Shown: positions 1 through 9,989, counted from the first letter of the stretch. The stretch is 36,164 bases of DNA from Tepidibacter sp. (GCF_025210165.1 NZ_JAOASI010000029.1:1-36164); one strand, 5' to 3'. Notes: generated by a model from the letters alone, not told the origin. Translations and numbers: made by a program.

Positions 1-32
1 AAAAATAAGCACTTTATAAAGTGCTTATTTTT
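1..32 (-). terminator. Intrinsic terminator after pnp
   Basis: A perfect 15-base inverted repeat with a two-base loop ends in a T run on both strands, so it could stop transcription in either direction. The pnp stop codon (25-27) lies inside the right arm. It closes the last transcription unit; what follows is outside the window. Confidence 0.82.
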
Positions 33-2145
33 CTTCTGTATCTTTCTTTTCAGTTTCTTTCTTTACAGGCTTTTCAATCAATGCTTTTCTTGAAAGATTT
101 ATTCTTCCTTGCTTATCTATTTCAGTTACTTTAACTTTTACTATATCCCCTATTTTTAGAACATCTTCAACTTTTTCTACTCTTTCATGAGCTATATTAG
201 ATATATGAATTAAACCTTCTTTTTTAGGTAATATTTCTACAAAAGCACCAAAATTCATTATTCTAGTCACTTTCCCTTCATATATTTCCCCTTCTTCAAC
301 TTCTTTAACAATAGTTAATATCATATCTTTTGCTCTTTGTCCTAATTCTTTATCTGGAGACATTATAAATACTTCTCCATCTTTTTCTATATCTATTTTA
401 ACTCCTGTTTCTTCTATTATATTAGTTATAGTCTTTCCACCAGGTCCTATAACATCTCTAACCTTATCTGGGTGTATTGTTAATTTTACTATTCTAGGAG
501 CATATTCAGACATCTCTTCTCTATGAGTATCTATTGTCTTTTTCATTTCATTTAATATATGGATTCTACCTTCTTTAGCTTGTGCAAGTGCAGTTTTTAG
601 TATCTCTTTATCTATACCAGCTATTTTTATATCCATTTGTATAGCTGTTATTCCATTTGGAGTACCTGCTACTTTAAAGTCCATATCTCCTAAAAAATCT
701 TCCATCCCTTGTATATCAGATAGAATTGCTATGTTTTCATTTTCTTTTATAAGACCCATTGCTATACCTGCTACCATGTCTTTTATAGGAACTCCTGCAT
801 CAAGTAATGATAATGTACTACCACAAACACTTGCTTGAGATGTAGATCCATTAGAGCTTAACACTTCTGATACTAATCTTATTGTATATGGGAACTCTTC
901 TTTACTTGGAATCATAGGTTCTAATGCTCTTTCTGCAAGTGCTCCATGTCCTATCTCTCTTCTTCCAGGACCTCTTAATGGTCTTGTTTCTCCTACACTA
1001 TAAGCAGGGAAATTATAATGATGCATATATCTTTTATCTTCTTCATCTTCAAGTCCATCTATTATTTGTACATCACCTAATGCTCCAAGAGTTGCTACAG
1101 TTAAAACTTGTGTTTGTCCTCTTGTGAAAAGTCCTGAACCATGAGTTCTTGGAAGAACTCCAGCCTCTGACCATATAGCTCTTATTTCATCTGATTTTCT
1201 ATTATCAGGTCTTATTTTTTCATTTACAATCATATCTCTTACTAACTCTTTTATGATACTATGTAAAACAGCATCCACATCTTTAATATTCTCTGGATAC
1301 ATTTCTTCAAAATGAGACAAAGTATCTTCTTTAACTTTTGCCATATTTTCAGCTCTTTCAAGCTTTTCAACTGTTTTTATAGCTTGTCTCATATTTTCAC
1401 AAGCATATTCTCTAACAGCTGCTTCAACAAGCTCATCTGGTTTATATAAAATAACATCTTGCTTTTCTTTGCCGACCTCTTCTACTATTTTTTCAATAAA
1501 TGCAACTATCTCTTTTATCTGCTCGTGAGCAAACATAATAGCATCTAGCATTAAATCTTCGCTTACTTCATTAGATCCTGCTTCAACCATCATAATAGCA
1601 TCTTTAGTTCCAGATACCACTAGATTTAATTGGCTTTCTTTTTTTTGCTCTACAGTAGGATTAACCACAAACTCACCATCTATTAATCCTATGCATATAG
1701 ATCCAGTTGGCCCATTAAATGGTATATCTGATATCGAAAGAGCAACAGATGAACCAATCATTGCCACTATATCAGTTGGACAATTAGGGTCTGTAGACAT
1801 TACAGTTGTTACAACTTGTACATCATTTCTGTATCCCTTTGGAAATAAAGGTCTAATAGGTCTATCTATTAATCTAGATGTTAAAATGGCCTTTTCTGAT
1901 GGTCTTCCTTCTCTTTTTATAAATCCTCCAGGTATTTTACCTACCGAGTAAAGTCTTTCCTCATAATCAACGCTAAGTGGGAAAAAATCGATTCCCTCTC
2001 TTGGTTGAGAAGATGCACATGCATTTACAAGTACAACACTATCACCATACTTGATCATACAACTTCCATTTGACATTTCACATACTTTGCCTATCTCCAC
2101 AGAAAGTTTTCTTCCTGCTAAATCCATTTCGAAATTTTTATACAT
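25..2145 (-). CDS. pnp: Polyribonucleotide nucleotidyltransferase (PNPase)
   Basis: This enzyme degrades RNA 3'-to-5' by phosphorolysis, releasing nucleoside diphosphates, and works as a trimeric ring in mRNA turnover. The 706 residues match the usual length. Two RNase PH folds are separated by an all-helical segment. The second carries GRREIGHG near residue 391, followed by a KH domain with IGPGGKTI near 566 and an S1 domain starting at [14 protein letters not shown] near 628. The tail is rich in Lys and Glu. The ATG start follows a strong GAGGAGG site. It lies directly downstream of rpsO, an order conserved across bacteria, with a terminator between the two and a possible weak promoter of its own. 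Family assignment is very secure. Confidence 0.98.
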   Translation of the reverse strand: MYKNFEMDLAGRKLSVEIGKVCEMSNGSCMIKYGDSVVLVNACASSQPREGIDFFPLSVDYEERLYSVGKIPGGFIKREGRPSEKAILTSRLIDRPIRPLFPKGYRNDVQVVTTVMSTDPNCPTDIVAMIGSSVALSISDIPFNGPTGSICIGLIDGEFVVNPTVEQKKESQLNLVVSGTKDAIMMVEAGSNEVSEDLMLDAIMFAHEQIKEIVAFIEKIVEEVGKEKQDVILYKPDELVEAAVREYACENMRQAIKTVEKLERAENMAKVKEDTLSHFEEMYPENIKDVDAVLHSIIKELVRDMIVNEKIRPDNRKSDEIRAIWSEAGVLPRTHGSGLFTRGQTQVLTVATLGALGDVQIIDGLEDEEDKRYMHHYNFPAYSVGETRPLRGPGRREIGHGALAERALEPMIPSKEEFPYTIRLVSEVLSSNGSTSQASVCGSTLSLLDAGVPIKDMVAGIAMGLIKENENIAILSDIQGMEDFLGDMDFKVAGTPNGITAIQMDIKIAGIDKEILKTALAQAKEGRIHILNEMKKTIDTHREEMSEYAPRIVKLTIHPDKVRDVIGPGGKTITNIIEETGVKIDIEKDGEVFIMSPDKELGQRAKDMILTIVKEVEEGEIYEGKVTRIMNFGAFVEILPKKEGLIHISNIAHERVEKVEDVLKIGDIVKVKVTEIDKQGRINLSRKALIEKPVKKETEKKDTEEK

Positions 2146-2171
2146 AATTTGCCTCCTCTCATACGTAAAAG

Positions 2172-2200
2172 ATACTACAAATTTTAATTTTAGTAAACAA
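2172..2200 (-). promoter_or_regulatory. Possible pnp promoter
   Basis: TTGTTT (2195-2200) and TAGTAT (2172-2177) are separated by exactly 17 bases, just downstream of the rpsO terminator and upstream of pnp. The match to the sigma-A consensus is modest and the region is very AT-rich, so chance is a real alternative. Confidence 0.3.
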
Positions 2201-2268
2201 TTTTATTTAAAATATGCCATATATCTATCATTCCCTATTATAAATAAATTATAATTTATTATGTACTT

Positions 2269-2295
2269 AAAAAGAGCAGGTAAACCCTGCCCTTT
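2269..2295 (-). terminator. Intrinsic terminator after rpsO
   Basis: On the minus strand AAAGGGCAGG pairs with CCTGCTCTTT (10 pairs, one G-T) across a five-base loop and runs into a T tract. It begins just after the rpsO stop codon. Partial read-through could still feed pnp. Confidence 0.78.
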
Positions 2296-2296
2296 A

Positions 2297-2563
2297 TTAT
2301 TTTCTTAATCCTAATTTTCCGATTAAAGTCTTATATCTGTCTAAATCTTTTCCTTTTAAGTACTTAAGTAAACGTCTTCTAGTTCCAACCATCTTTAAAA
2401 GACCTCTTCTTGAGTGGTGGTCCTTCTTGTGCATTTTTAAGTGATCATTTAACTCATTTATTCTAGTAGTAAGTAATGCTATTTGAACTTCTGGAGAACC
2501 AGTATCTCCCTCATGAGTTTTGTAAGTTTCGATTATTTCTTGTTTCTTAGTTCCTTGTAACAT
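2297..2563 (-). CDS. rpsO: 30S ribosomal protein S15
   Basis: This primary 16S-binding protein of the small-subunit platform is 88 residues, the usual length. The classic S15 segments are present: the N-terminal [13 protein letters not shown] motif, the [19 protein letters not shown] region that contacts 16S rRNA, and the GLRK end. The ATG is preceded by GGAGGT at nine bases. The gene has its own promoter, a hairpin leader and a terminator, so it can be expressed separately from ribF upstream. In several bacteria S15 represses its own mRNA through leader structure; the hairpin at 2595-2633 is a candidate for that here, by inference. Confidence 0.98.
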   Translation of the reverse strand: MLQGTKKQEIIETYKTHEGDTGSPEVQIALLTTRINELNDHLKMHKKDHHSRRGLLKMVGTRRRLLKYLKGKDLDRYKTLIGKLGLRK

Positions 2564-2594
2564 ATTAAAAACACCTCCATATTTTTTATCACCT

Positions 2595-2633
2595 ATTGCT
2601 AAGCATTCGTCGGTGAATCAAATGCCGAGCAAT
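2595..2633 (-). promoter_or_regulatory. Hairpin in rpsO 5' leader, candidate S15 autoregulatory element
   Basis: In the rpsO mRNA, ATTGCT pairs with AGCAAT, then after one mismatch GGCATTTG pairs with CGAATGCT (one G-T pair), closing a loop of about nine bases. It lies between the predicted transcription start (about 2643) and the rpsO ribosome binding site (2573-2578). S15 leaders are structurally diverse among bacteria; binding by S15 is an inference. Confidence 0.5.
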
Positions 2634-2649
2634 GGTTTTGACATTAATC

Positions 2650-2678
2650 ATTGTAACATAAGTCGCTTTATAAGTAAA
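2650..2678 (-). promoter_or_regulatory. Sigma-A type promoter for rpsO
   Basis: TTTACT (2673-2678) and TACAAT (2650-2655) are 17 bases apart in the ribF-rpsO gap. This predicts a start near 2643 and a leader of about 80 bases containing the hairpin at 2595-2633. Confidence 0.65.
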
Positions 2679-2691
2679 CTAATTTTTGTAA

Positions 2692-3606
2692 TCAATAAGA
2701 AATTATATTTTTTATATCCATATTCATTTGTTTTTTTAAATCCTGTATTGTATCAAACTTTATTTCATCTCTAATTCTTCTTGTAAAATTAATATATACT
2801 TCTTTTTTATATAAGTTTCCACTATATTCAAGTATATGTGTTTCAACTGTAAACTCGTTTTGTTTAACGGTTGGACTATATCCTACATTAGTTGCACCAT
2901 CATATATTTTACCATCTATATTCACCTTTGTATGATACACTCCAGTCTTAGGAACTAATATATTTGAATCATACTTTAAATTAATAGTTGGAAATCCTAA
3001 ATCTCTACCTATTTTTTTACCATGTACCACAATTCCTTTAATTTCATAATCTCTTCCCAAAACCTGTTTAACTTTATGCACATCACCAGTTTGTATTAAA
3101 TTTCTTATGTAAGTACTGCTTATTCTTGTATTTTTTAAACAAATAGGATTCATAATTTTCACATCAAAACCATAAGTTTTTCCTATATTTTCTAGGAACC
3201 TAGCATTTCCACCTCGATTTTGACCAAATCTAAAATCATGACCTATAACGACTTGCTTTGCATGTAATTTATCCACAAGAATCTCTTGTATGTATTCTTG
3301 TGGATTTAAATTTATTATATATTCATTAAAAGGTACAGAAACTATTATATCTATTCCCATTTTGTTTATAATTTCATATTTTTCTTCTTTAGTAATTATG
3401 TTTTTAAGTTTATTTTTTTCAAAAAAATTAACAGGATGATTAGTAAATGTAAAAAGTACACTTTTCATTTTTTTATTTTTAGCTATTAATATAGTATCTT
3501 TTATTATTTTTTGATGTCCTTTATGTACTCCATCGAAATTTCCAATAGTTACAACAGTATCCTGTTTTATTTTTACATTTTTTAAATCTGTTATTATTTT
3601 CATCAT
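2692..3606 (-). CDS. ribF: Bifunctional riboflavin kinase / FAD synthetase
   Basis: This enzyme makes FMN from riboflavin and ATP, then FAD from FMN and ATP. The N-terminal nucleotidyltransferase domain shows GNFDGVHKGHQ, with VIGHDFRFGQ and the ISSTYIR segment further on. The C-terminal kinase domain shows GRDLGFPTINL and ends in the FTRRIRDEIKF helix. Length is 304 residues, normal for the family. I start at the ATG at 3604-3606: the TTG four codons upstream is part of the GGAG ribosome binding site (3613-3616). A second ATG follows immediately and is also possible. It sits three bases downstream of truB in the translation operon, as in Bacillus. Confidence 0.96.
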   Translation of the reverse strand: MMKIITDLKNVKIKQDTVVTIGNFDGVHKGHQKIIKDTILIAKNKKMKSVLFTFTNHPVNFFEKNKLKNIITKEEKYEIINKMGIDIIVSVPFNEYIINLNPQEYIQEILVDKLHAKQVVIGHDFRFGQNRGGNARFLENIGKTYGFDVKIMNPICLKNTRISSTYIRNLIQTGDVHKVKQVLGRDYEIKGIVVHGKKIGRDLGFPTINLKYDSNILVPKTGVYHTKVNIDGKIYDGATNVGYSPTVKQNEFTVETHILEYSGNLYKKEVYINFTRRIRDEIKFDTIQDLKKQMNMDIKNIISY

Positions 3607-3621
3607 ACTCAGCTCCAATAA

Positions 3622-4524
3622 TTAAATAAATAATTTATGGCTTTTTAACAACATATTATTATCTTGTATTTTTATTTTTCCAATTGCACAAAACTTATCA
3701 TCTATATATACTTTCACAAGTTCTTCATCATTATATTTATGATTAATTATTAGACCTTTTTGATATATAGTATTTCCATTAGAAAATGCCTTGTATGCAC
3801 TTTGCTTTACATCTATCCTCCTGTAATTTACAAGAGGATAGTCTATTCCTAATATATAGTATTGTAATTTAGATTCTTTAGATGCTTGTTCAAGTTCTTC
3901 TAGTGTATATGTATTTTTTATATCAAAATTCCCAGATTTAGTTCTAAGTAAAAAAGACATATGAGCACCAACTCCAAGTTCATCTCCTATATCCTTACAA
4001 AGACTTCTAATATATGTTCCTTTAGACACTGTTGCTTCAAATAACACTTTTTGATTATCTATGCTTTTTATTTTTATATCTTTTACTAATACTTTTCTTG
4101 ATTTAATTTCAACATCAGTCTGTCCACTTCTTGCCAGTTCATATAACCTTTTACCATTAACCTTTATAGCCGAATATATAGGCGGTGTTTGAGTTATCTC
4201 GCCCTTAAACTTTTCAAATACACTGTATATATCTTCTTCTGTTATATGAGTTGGATCTTTTTTTTGTATAACTTTTCCAAAAGAATCATACGTGTCTGTT
4301 TGTATACCAAGTGTTAACTCTCCTATATAAGTTTTTTCCTTATTTAGTATAAGCTCAGCTATTTTTGTAGCCTTCCCAAGACATATAGGTAAAACACCAG
4401 ATGCATTTGGATCTAATGTACCTGTATGTCCTACCTTTTTCATATTTGCAATTCTTCTAACCCTTGATACAACATCATGCGATGTCATACCTGTAGGCTT
4501 TAGTATATTAAGTATTCCATTCAT
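3622..4524 (-). CDS. truB: tRNA pseudouridine-55 synthase
   Basis: TruB isomerises U55 in the T-loop of tRNAs. The N-terminal block GILNILKPTGMTSHDVV and the catalytic block HTGTLDPNASGVLP, whose Asp is the nucleophile, are intact. So are the TPPIYSAIKVNGKRLYELAR motif and the KGTYIRSL segment. The 300 residues include a C-terminal PUA-like region. The ATG follows a GAGAG site. It lies 12 bases after nrnA and just before ribF, consistent with co-transcription. Confidence 0.97.
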   Translation of the reverse strand: MNGILNILKPTGMTSHDVVSRVRRIANMKKVGHTGTLDPNASGVLPICLGKATKIAELILNKEKTYIGELTLGIQTDTYDSFGKVIQKKDPTHITEEDIYSVFEKFKGEITQTPPIYSAIKVNGKRLYELARSGQTDVEIKSRKVLVKDIKIKSIDNQKVLFEATVSKGTYIRSLCKDIGDELGVGAHMSFLLRTKSGNFDIKNTYTLEELEQASKESKLQYYILGIDYPLVNYRRIDVKQSAYKAFSNGNTIYQKGLIINHKYNDEELVKVYIDDKFCAIGKIKIQDNNMLLKSHKLFI

Positions 4525-4536
4525 ATTATCACTCTC

Positions 4537-5487
4537 TTAAATATGCTTTATAACTTCTTTTATAATCATCTTTTTAGCATTCTCTAAAGAATCATTTATT
4601 GTGCATCCAGAAGCCCTTACGTGGCCTCCTCCTCCAAACACTTTTGCTATCTCACTTACATTAACATATGATTTTGACCTTAAACTTATTTTGATTTGAT
4701 TAAATCTCTTTTGCTTAAATAAAATCCCAACTTCTACTCCACTTATATCTCTGGCATAATTTACAAATCCATCTACATCATTAAATGTTATATTATTGTT
4801 TTTAAACATTTGAGTAGTAAGTTCTATAGTTGCTATTTTATCTTTTATAACCTCTAATGTATTTAAAGATTCTCCTAGTATTTTAACATAGTTTACAGGA
4901 TTATTTTGATATATACTTTGTATTATATCTTGTTTGTCTATTCCTATTGTTAGCAAGTTACCTGCCATTTCAAAACTACTAGGATTAGTATTTGAATACA
5001 TAAAATTTCCTGTATCAGTTATAAGACCAGTATAAAGACAATTAGCTATTTTTTTGTCTATAATATTTTTATCTATTTTCATAAGCATTTCATATACAAC
5101 TTCGCATGTAGATGAAGCTTTATCATCTACATAGTTTAAATCTGCATACAAATCATTACTTGCATGATGGTCTATATTTATTGTTACACTTGCTTTGTTT
5201 TTTATAGTATCATTACAGCAAAGTCTGTTCTTATCACCACAATCAAGTGATATAAGTATATAGTCTTTAGTATCTATTTCTTCTGATTTGTATATCTTAA
5301 TGTCTTTGTATAAAAAAGATAAATTAGCTGGAAGATTATCATCTAATAAAAATACAGCTTCTTTATTCATACTTTTAAGTGCATAATATAACCCTATTGA
5401 TGACCCTAAATTATCTCCATCTGGACTATAATGGGAAGTAATAATAAAATTATTACTTCCCATTATAGTATTTATTATATTATTCAT
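4537..5487 (-). CDS. nrnA: DHH/DHHA1 phosphoesterase, NrnA-type oligoribonuclease / pAp phosphatase
   Basis: NrnA-type enzymes hydrolyse very short RNA oligonucleotides and adenosine 3',5'-bisphosphate. The metal-binding motifs are present in order: HYSPDGDNLGSS near residue 20, LDCGD near 92, and the DHH signature in NIDHHASND. The C-terminal DHHA1 domain carries the conserved GGGGHVRASGC. The 316-residue length fits the family. The start overlaps the end of rbfA by eight bases, suggesting translational coupling. In many Clostridia a DHH gene occupies this position, where Bacillus has ylxP. The exact substrate preference cannot be read from the sequence. Confidence 0.88.
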   Translation of the reverse strand: MNNIINTIMGSNNFIITSHYSPDGDNLGSSIGLYYALKSMNKEAVFLLDDNLPANLSFLYKDIKIYKSEEIDTKDYILISLDCGDKNRLCCNDTIKNKASVTINIDHHASNDLYADLNYVDDKASSTCEVVYEMLMKIDKNIIDKKIANCLYTGLITDTGNFMYSNTNPSSFEMAGNLLTIGIDKQDIIQSIYQNNPVNYVKILGESLNTLEVIKDKIATIELTTQMFKNNNITFNDVDGFVNYARDISGVEVGILFKQKRFNQIKISLRSKSYVNVSEIAKVFGGGGHVRASGCTINDSLENAKKMIIKEVIKHI

Positions 5488-5845
5488 TTATATCATCTTC
5501 TTTTTTTGAATTTACATCTTTGATTAAACTAGACATGTATACTCCTTTTTCAATTGAATCATCAAGTCTAAATATTATTTCAGGAGTATATCTTAGTTTA
5601 ACTTGTTTTCCTATCTCTTTTCTAACAAATCCACTTGCACTTTTTAGTCCTTTTAGGGTTTCATCTTTATCTCCTGTAAGTACACTAATATATATATAAG
5701 CATACTTTAAATCAGAAGTTACATTAACATCTGTAATACTTACTAGAGAAGATATTCTAGGATCTTTTAGATCTTCTAAAAGTAATCTACTTACAACCTT
5801 TTTTATTTCTTCTCCTATTCTTCTTGTTCTAGAATATGATGCCAT
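5480..5845 (-). CDS. rbfA: Ribosome-binding factor A
   Basis: RbfA is a KH-fold factor that assists late maturation of the 30S subunit, binding near the 16S 5' end. The 121 residues begin with the typical SRTRRIGEEIKK and contain DPRISSLVSITDVNVTSDLKYAYIYIS and the RYTPEIIFRLDDSIEKG motif. The acidic tail is short. An AAGGG site precedes the ATG. It lies 16 bases downstream of infB and overlaps nrnA, matching the conserved infB-rbfA order. Confidence 0.96.
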   Translation of the reverse strand: MASYSRTRRIGEEIKKVVSRLLLEDLKDPRISSLVSITDVNVTSDLKYAYIYISVLTGDKDETLKGLKSASGFVRKEIGKQVKLRYTPEIIFRLDDSIEKGVYMSSLIKDVNSKKEDDINE

Positions 5846-5861
5846 AGTATCTACAACCCTT

Positions 5862-7793
5862 CTATCTATTTTCTTTTTCCTTCATTATAAAGGCTTCTAT
5901 TACATCGCCTTCTTTTAAATCATTAAAGTTATTTAATGCAAATCCACATTCATAACCTTTAGCTACTTCTTTAGCGTCATCTTTAAATCTCTTTAAAGAA
6001 CTAAGTTCACCCTCATGCACAACTATTCCATCTCTTACTAGTCTTACTTGAGCATTTCTTGCTAATTTTCCTTGAGTCACATATGCACCAGCTATAGTTC
6101 CAACTCCAGACACTTTAAATGTAGCTCTAACTTCTGCTTTTCCTAATTCTTCCTCTACAAACTCAGGATCAAGCATGCCCTTCATTGCATCTTGTATATC
6201 TTCTATAGCTTTGTATATTACTCTATATGTTCTTAAATCAACTTTTTCTTTTTCAGCTACATCAGATGCAGCTCCAACTGGTCTTACATTAAATCCTATT
6301 ATTATAGCATTAGAAGCACTAGCAAGCATTACATCAGATTCAGTTATTGCTCCAACAGCACCGTGAATAGCTCTTACAGTTACCTCTTCATTACTTAATT
6401 TTTCTAAAGACTGTTTTACAGCTTGAACTGAACCTTGAACATCTGCCTTTATTATTATATTAAGCTCTTTAACATCACCTTGTTCCATTTGTTTAAATAA
6501 ATCATCTAGTGATACCTTTTGACTAGACTTCATTTGTTTTGCCCTAGCTTTATCTTTTCTCTTTTCTGCTATAGTTCTAGCCGTCTTATCATTTGCAACT
6601 ACAACAAATTGATCTCCTGCTTGTGGAACTTCAGAAAGGCCAAGTATTTCAACTGGTATAGATGGTGATGCTTGTTTTACTCTTCTACCTAAATCATTTA
6701 CCATTGCTCTTACTTTACCATGTGCACAACCAACTACAACTGCATCTCCAACTTTTAGTGTTCCATTTTTAACAAGCACAGTAGCTACCGGACCTCTTCC
6801 TTTATCAAGTTGAGCTTCTACAACAGTTCCTACTGCTTTTCTATTAGGATTAGCTTTTAATTCTTCCATTTCAGAAACTAATAAAACCATTTCTAATAAT
6901 GTATCTATATTTTCATTTTTAAGAGCTGAAACTGGAACAGATATTATATCTCCTCCCCAGTCTTCAACTAAAAGTCCATGCTCAGTCAATTCTTGCTTTA
7001 CTCTATCTTGGTTTGCTCCAACCTTATCTATTTTATTTATAGCTATTATTATAGGTACCTCTGCTGCTTTTGCATGATTTATAGCTTCTATTGTTTGAGG
7101 CATTATACCATCATCTGCCGCAACTACAAGTATAGCTACATCTGTAACCTGAGCCCCTCTTGCTCTCATAGATGTAAAGGCTTCATGACCAGGAGTATCT
7201 AAGAATACTATTTTCTTACCATCAACTTCTACTTCATAAGCTCCTATATGTTGAGTTATTCCTCCAGCTTCTTTATCTGTTACTCTAGTGTTTCTAATTG
7301 CATCAAGTAATGAAGTTTTACCGTGGTCAACATGTCCCATAACTGTTACAATAGGCGGTCTTGGCTTTAAATCTTCTGGTCTATCTTCTTCTATTACTAT
7401 TTCATCTTCATCTTCTTCATCAGCATCTAATATAGCTTTAAATCCATAATCCATAGCTATACATTCTGCTGTGTCAAAATCCACCTCTTGATTTATGCTT
7501 GCCATTATTCCTAATTTTATAAGTTTAGTTATAACTTCTGTAGGGCTTTTCTCTATTAATTTTGATAAATCTTGAACTGTTATTTTATCTCCTATTTTAA
7601 TTTCATCCATATTACTGTCTTCACTACTTACAGCTTCTTCACTTGAAAGTTCCATTATTAATTCTGCTTCTTCATCAGTTAAGGTACTCATATGATTTGC
7701 TACATTTATATCTAGCGATTCTAATTTTTCCATAATTTCCTTAGTTGACATTCCTAATTCTTGTGCTATTTGATAAACTCTTGTCTTTGACAA
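5862..7793 (-). CDS. infB: Translation initiation factor IF-2
   Basis: IF-2 is the GTPase that brings initiator fMet-tRNA to the 30S subunit and promotes subunit joining. The protein has two IF2N modules, a P-loop GHVDHGKTS near residue 153, DTPGHEAF, the NKID specificity motif, domain II, and the C-terminal domains that bind fMet-tRNA. At 643 residues it has a short linker relative to many IF-2s. I choose the TTG at 7791-7793, giving the conserved beginning [13 protein letters not shown] with AGGGGGTG placed eight bases upstream. A GTG nine bases earlier (7800-7802) overlaps the preceding stop as GTGA but lies inside that ribosome binding site. Confidence 0.97.
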   Translation of the reverse strand: MSKTRVYQIAQELGMSTKEIMEKLESLDINVANHMSTLTDEEAELIMELSSEEAVSSEDSNMDEIKIGDKITVQDLSKLIEKSPTEVITKLIKLGIMASINQEVDFDTAECIAMDYGFKAILDADEEDEDEIVIEEDRPEDLKPRPPIVTVMGHVDHGKTSLLDAIRNTRVTDKEAGGITQHIGAYEVEVDGKKIVFLDTPGHEAFTSMRARGAQVTDVAILVVAADDGIMPQTIEAINHAKAAEVPIIIAINKIDKVGANQDRVKQELTEHGLLVEDWGGDIISVPVSALKNENIDTLLEMVLLVSEMEELKANPNRKAVGTVVEAQLDKGRGPVATVLVKNGTLKVGDAVVVGCAHGKVRAMVNDLGRRVKQASPSIPVEILGLSEVPQAGDQFVVVANDKTARTIAEKRKDKARAKQMKSSQKVSLDDLFKQMEQGDVKELNIIIKADVQGSVQAVKQSLEKLSNEEVTVRAIHGAVGAITESDVMLASASNAIIIGFNVRPVGAASDVAEKEKVDLRTYRVIYKAIEDIQDAMKGMLDPEFVEEELGKAEVRATFKVSGVGTIAGAYVTQGKLARNAQVRLVRDGIVVHEGELSSLKRFKDDAKEVAKGYECGFALNNFNDLKEGDVIEAFIMKEKENR

Positions 7794-7798
7794 AAGCT

Positions 7799-8101
7799 TC
7801 ACCCCCTACTAATTTCTTTTATTTTCATTGCAAATTGCTCACTTTTTATGCCTATTACTGCTCTACTACTTTTTCCTATACTTCTTCCTAATTCTTCCTT
7901 AGTAAAAGCTACTATATAAGGTACATCTCTATATTCAGATTTATCTTTAAAAAGCTTTTTCGTATTTTCCGATGCGTCATTTGCTATTATAATTAATTTT
8001 ATTTTCCCTTTTTTAAGATCAGATAATGTAGTATCATCTCCAGAAACTAAGTTCCCACTTTTTAAGACAATTCCTAATAACGAAAGAATTTTATTGTTCA
8101 T
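7799..8101 (-). CDS. YlxQ-like L7Ae/L30e-family RNA-binding protein
   Basis: A 100-residue member of the L7Ae/L30e fold, which in Firmicutes binds kink-turn RNAs. Visible features are the [18 protein letters not shown] opening, [16 protein letters not shown], and the C-terminal GIKSEQFA, all typical of YlxQ proteins in the nusA-infB interval. The ATG overlaps the end of rnpM by 11 bases. Its cellular role is not well defined; the family's K-turn binding is established, while the target in this organism is unknown. Confidence 0.88.
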   Translation of the reverse strand: MNNKILSLLGIVLKSGNLVSGDDTTLSDLKKGKIKLIIIANDASENTKKLFKDKSEYRDVPYIVAFTKEELGRSIGKSSRAVIGIKSEQFAMKIKEISRG

Positions 8102-8363
8102 ATTTTTCTATTTCCTCCGATAAATTATCATATACTTCTTTTGGTATTTCTAATTTAAAGGCTCTATTTAATGCCCTAGTTTTTATAGCCTTTTCTAAGC
8201 ATTCTTTACTAGCACAAATATAAGCACCTCTACCATTAGCTTTACCTGTATTGTCTACAAATATTTCTCCATCTTTATTTTTTACTATTCTCATCAAGGC
8301 TTTTTTAGAATTTCTATCCTGACAACTTATACATTTACGCTGAGGTATTTTCTTTTTACTCAA
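8091..8363 (-). CDS. rnpM: RnpM (YlxR), RNase P modulator
   Basis: A 90-residue basic protein of the YlxR family. The hallmark KCISCQDRNSKKALMRIV and GRGAYICASKECLEKA motifs, with paired cysteines, are intact. YlxR was renamed RnpM after being shown in Bacillus to bind and modulate RNase P RNA; that role is taken from the family. The start is TTG (8361-8363) with GGAGG eight bases upstream. It lies between nusA and the YlxQ-like gene, the conserved arrangement, and overlaps the latter. Confidence 0.93.
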   Translation of the reverse strand: MSKKKIPQRKCISCQDRNSKKALMRIVKNKDGEIFVDNTGKANGRGAYICASKECLEKAIKTRALNRAFKLEIPKEVYDNLSEEIEKYEQ

Positions 8364-8383
8364 GAATATCGCCTCCTCTTTTA

Positions 8384-9427
8384 TTAATTATTAGCTTGAC
8401 TTTCACTTTTTATATCTATTTTCCAGTTAGTAAGTTTTGCTGCAAGTCTAGCATTTTGTCCTTCTTTCCCTATAGCTAGCGATAATTGATAATCTGGAAC
8501 TACAACCTTTGCACTCTTTTCCTGCTCATCTAATTCAACAGAAATTACTTTTGATGGGCTTAGTGCACTAGATATAAATTCAGCAGGGTTTTCACTGTAT
8601 TTTATTATGTCTATTTTTTCTTCCTTTAACTCATCTACTATATTCTTTACTCTAGATCCTTTAGCACCAACACAAGCTCCTATTGAATCTACATTCTCAT
8701 CTATAGAATGAACTGCCATTTTAGTTCTAGATCCGGCTTCTCTTGATATTGATTTTATTTGAACAACTCCATCATATATTTCAGGTACTTCTAATTCAAA
8801 TAACCTTTTAATAAGTCCTGGATGACTTCTAGATAAAAGTATTTGAGGACCCTTTGTTGTCTTTTTAACTTCTAGTATATATGATTTTATTCTTTGACCA
8901 ACTTCATACATTTCACCTGGTATCTGTTCAGTTTGATTTAATACTCCCTCTATCTTTCCAAGTGAAATATATACCAAGCCTTTGCTTACTCTAGCTACTA
9001 TTCCTGTAACTATTTCAGTTTCTCTATTTATAAATTCTTCATATATAACGTCTCTTTCAGCCTCTCTAATTCTTTGAACAACAACCTGTTTAGCTGTTTG
9101 AGCCGCAATTCTTCCAAAGTTTTTAGGCGTAACTTCAAATTCAACCATATCCTCTAATTCATAATTTTTATTAAACTCTCTAGCCTCATCTATTGATATT
9201 TCTAAAAAATCGTCATATACATCATCAGATTCTACTACTCTTTTTTGAGAGTAAACTTTAACGTCACCATTATCCCTATCTATTTCTGTTCTAACATTTT
9301 GGCAAGAACCAAAATTTCTTTTATATGCCGAAACAAGTGCTGCTTCAATAGTGTCTATTAGTATCTCCTTAGAAACACCTTTTTCTTTTTCTAATTGCTC
9401 TAAAGCTTCTATGAATTCTAAATTCAT
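8384..9427 (-). CDS. nusA: Transcription termination/antitermination factor NusA
   Basis: NusA binds RNA polymerase and nascent RNA, stimulating pausing and intrinsic termination. The 347 residues comprise an N-terminal polymerase-binding domain (starting LEFIEALEQLEKEKG), an S1 domain near residues 135-200 (GIVARVSKGLVYISLGKIEG), and two KH domains (GACVGAKGSRVKNIVDEL and LAIGKEGQNARLAAKLT). It lacks the extra C-terminal acidic repeats of E. coli NusA, as is usual in Firmicutes. AGGAGG lies seven bases before the ATG. The operon promoter may be attenuated by a hairpin at 9967-9989. Confidence 0.97.
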   Translation of the reverse strand: MNLEFIEALEQLEKEKGVSKEILIDTIEAALVSAYKRNFGSCQNVRTEIDRDNGDVKVYSQKRVVESDDVYDDFLEISIDEAREFNKNYELEDMVEFEVTPKNFGRIAAQTAKQVVVQRIREAERDVIYEEFINRETEIVTGIVARVSKGLVYISLGKIEGVLNQTEQIPGEMYEVGQRIKSYILEVKKTTKGPQILLSRSHPGLIKRLFELEVPEIYDGVVQIKSISREAGSRTKMAVHSIDENVDSIGACVGAKGSRVKNIVDELKEEKIDIIKYSENPAEFISSALSPSKVISVELDEQEKSAKVVVPDYQLSLAIGKEGQNARLAAKLTNWKIDIKSESQANN

Positions 9428-9442
9428 TATTTCTCCTCCTTG

Positions 9443-9904
9443 TTAAAATTTTACAGACAATCTGATTATAGATACTTCTTTTTTATTGAATTCTAATATT
9501 TCATCTTTATCTGTTTTTATCTTTATTATTCCTTCAAATAACCCTTCAAGCTTTCCTTCAAATTGTTTTTGACCATTTATAGCTTTGTAAAGTTTTAGTT
9601 CAACATCTCTACCTTTATATCTATCAAAGTCTTTGTCCTTTTTTAATGGTCTATCAATTCCTGGTGATGAAACTTCTAAAAAATAGTTTTCTTTTATTGG
9701 ATCTTTTTCATCTAATAACTCGCTCAGTTCTTCACTTACCATTTTGCAGTCATTTAATCCAATTCCGCCTTCTTTATCTATATACACTCTTAAATAATAA
9801 TGTCCCGCTTCTTTAACGTACTCTACATCTATTAATTCAAAGTTATTTTTTTCAACTATTGGTAAGACTATTTCTTCTATTGTACTTTCAACGCTTCTTT
9901 TCAT
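9443..9904 (-). CDS. rimP: Ribosome maturation factor RimP
   Basis: RimP is needed for efficient 30S maturation. The 153 residues show the family pattern: an N-terminal alpha/beta domain with FELIDVEYVKEAGHYYLRVYIDKEGGI, the CKMVSEELSELLDE helix, the YFLEVSSPGIDRPLKK motif, and a C-terminal SH3-like barrel. A near-perfect AAAGGAGGT site precedes the ATG. It is the first gene of the nusA-infB operon; the putative promoter (10022-10050) and terminator hairpin (9967-9989) lie upstream. Confidence 0.96.
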   Translation of the reverse strand: MKRSVESTIEEIVLPIVEKNNFELIDVEYVKEAGHYYLRVYIDKEGGIGLNDCKMVSEELSELLDEKDPIKENYFLEVSSPGIDRPLKKDKDFDRYKGRDVELKLYKAINGQKQFEGKLEGLFEGIIKIKTDKDEILEFNKKEVSIIRLSVKF

Positions 9905-9957
9905 ATATGTATACCTCCTTTATTTAGTTTTTAATATTTCCTATTTCTTGCTATAGT

Positions 9958-9989
9958 ATAAAAGAAAGAGTGGGCATCATCCCCACTCT
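9958..9989 (-). terminator. Intrinsic terminator between polC and rimP, possible attenuator
   Basis: An eight-pair stem AGAGTGGG/CCCACTCT with a seven-base loop is followed on the minus strand by TTCTTTTAT, an interrupted T tract. It can end polC transcripts. Because a promoter-like sequence lies upstream of it, it may also attenuate the rimP operon. Confidence 0.72.

Noticed and set aside
7794-7802. GTG start for infB overlapping the previous stop (GTGA)
   Set aside because: The GTG lies inside the AGGGGGTG ribosome binding site. The TTG three codons on has ideal spacing and gives the conserved IF-2 N-terminus.
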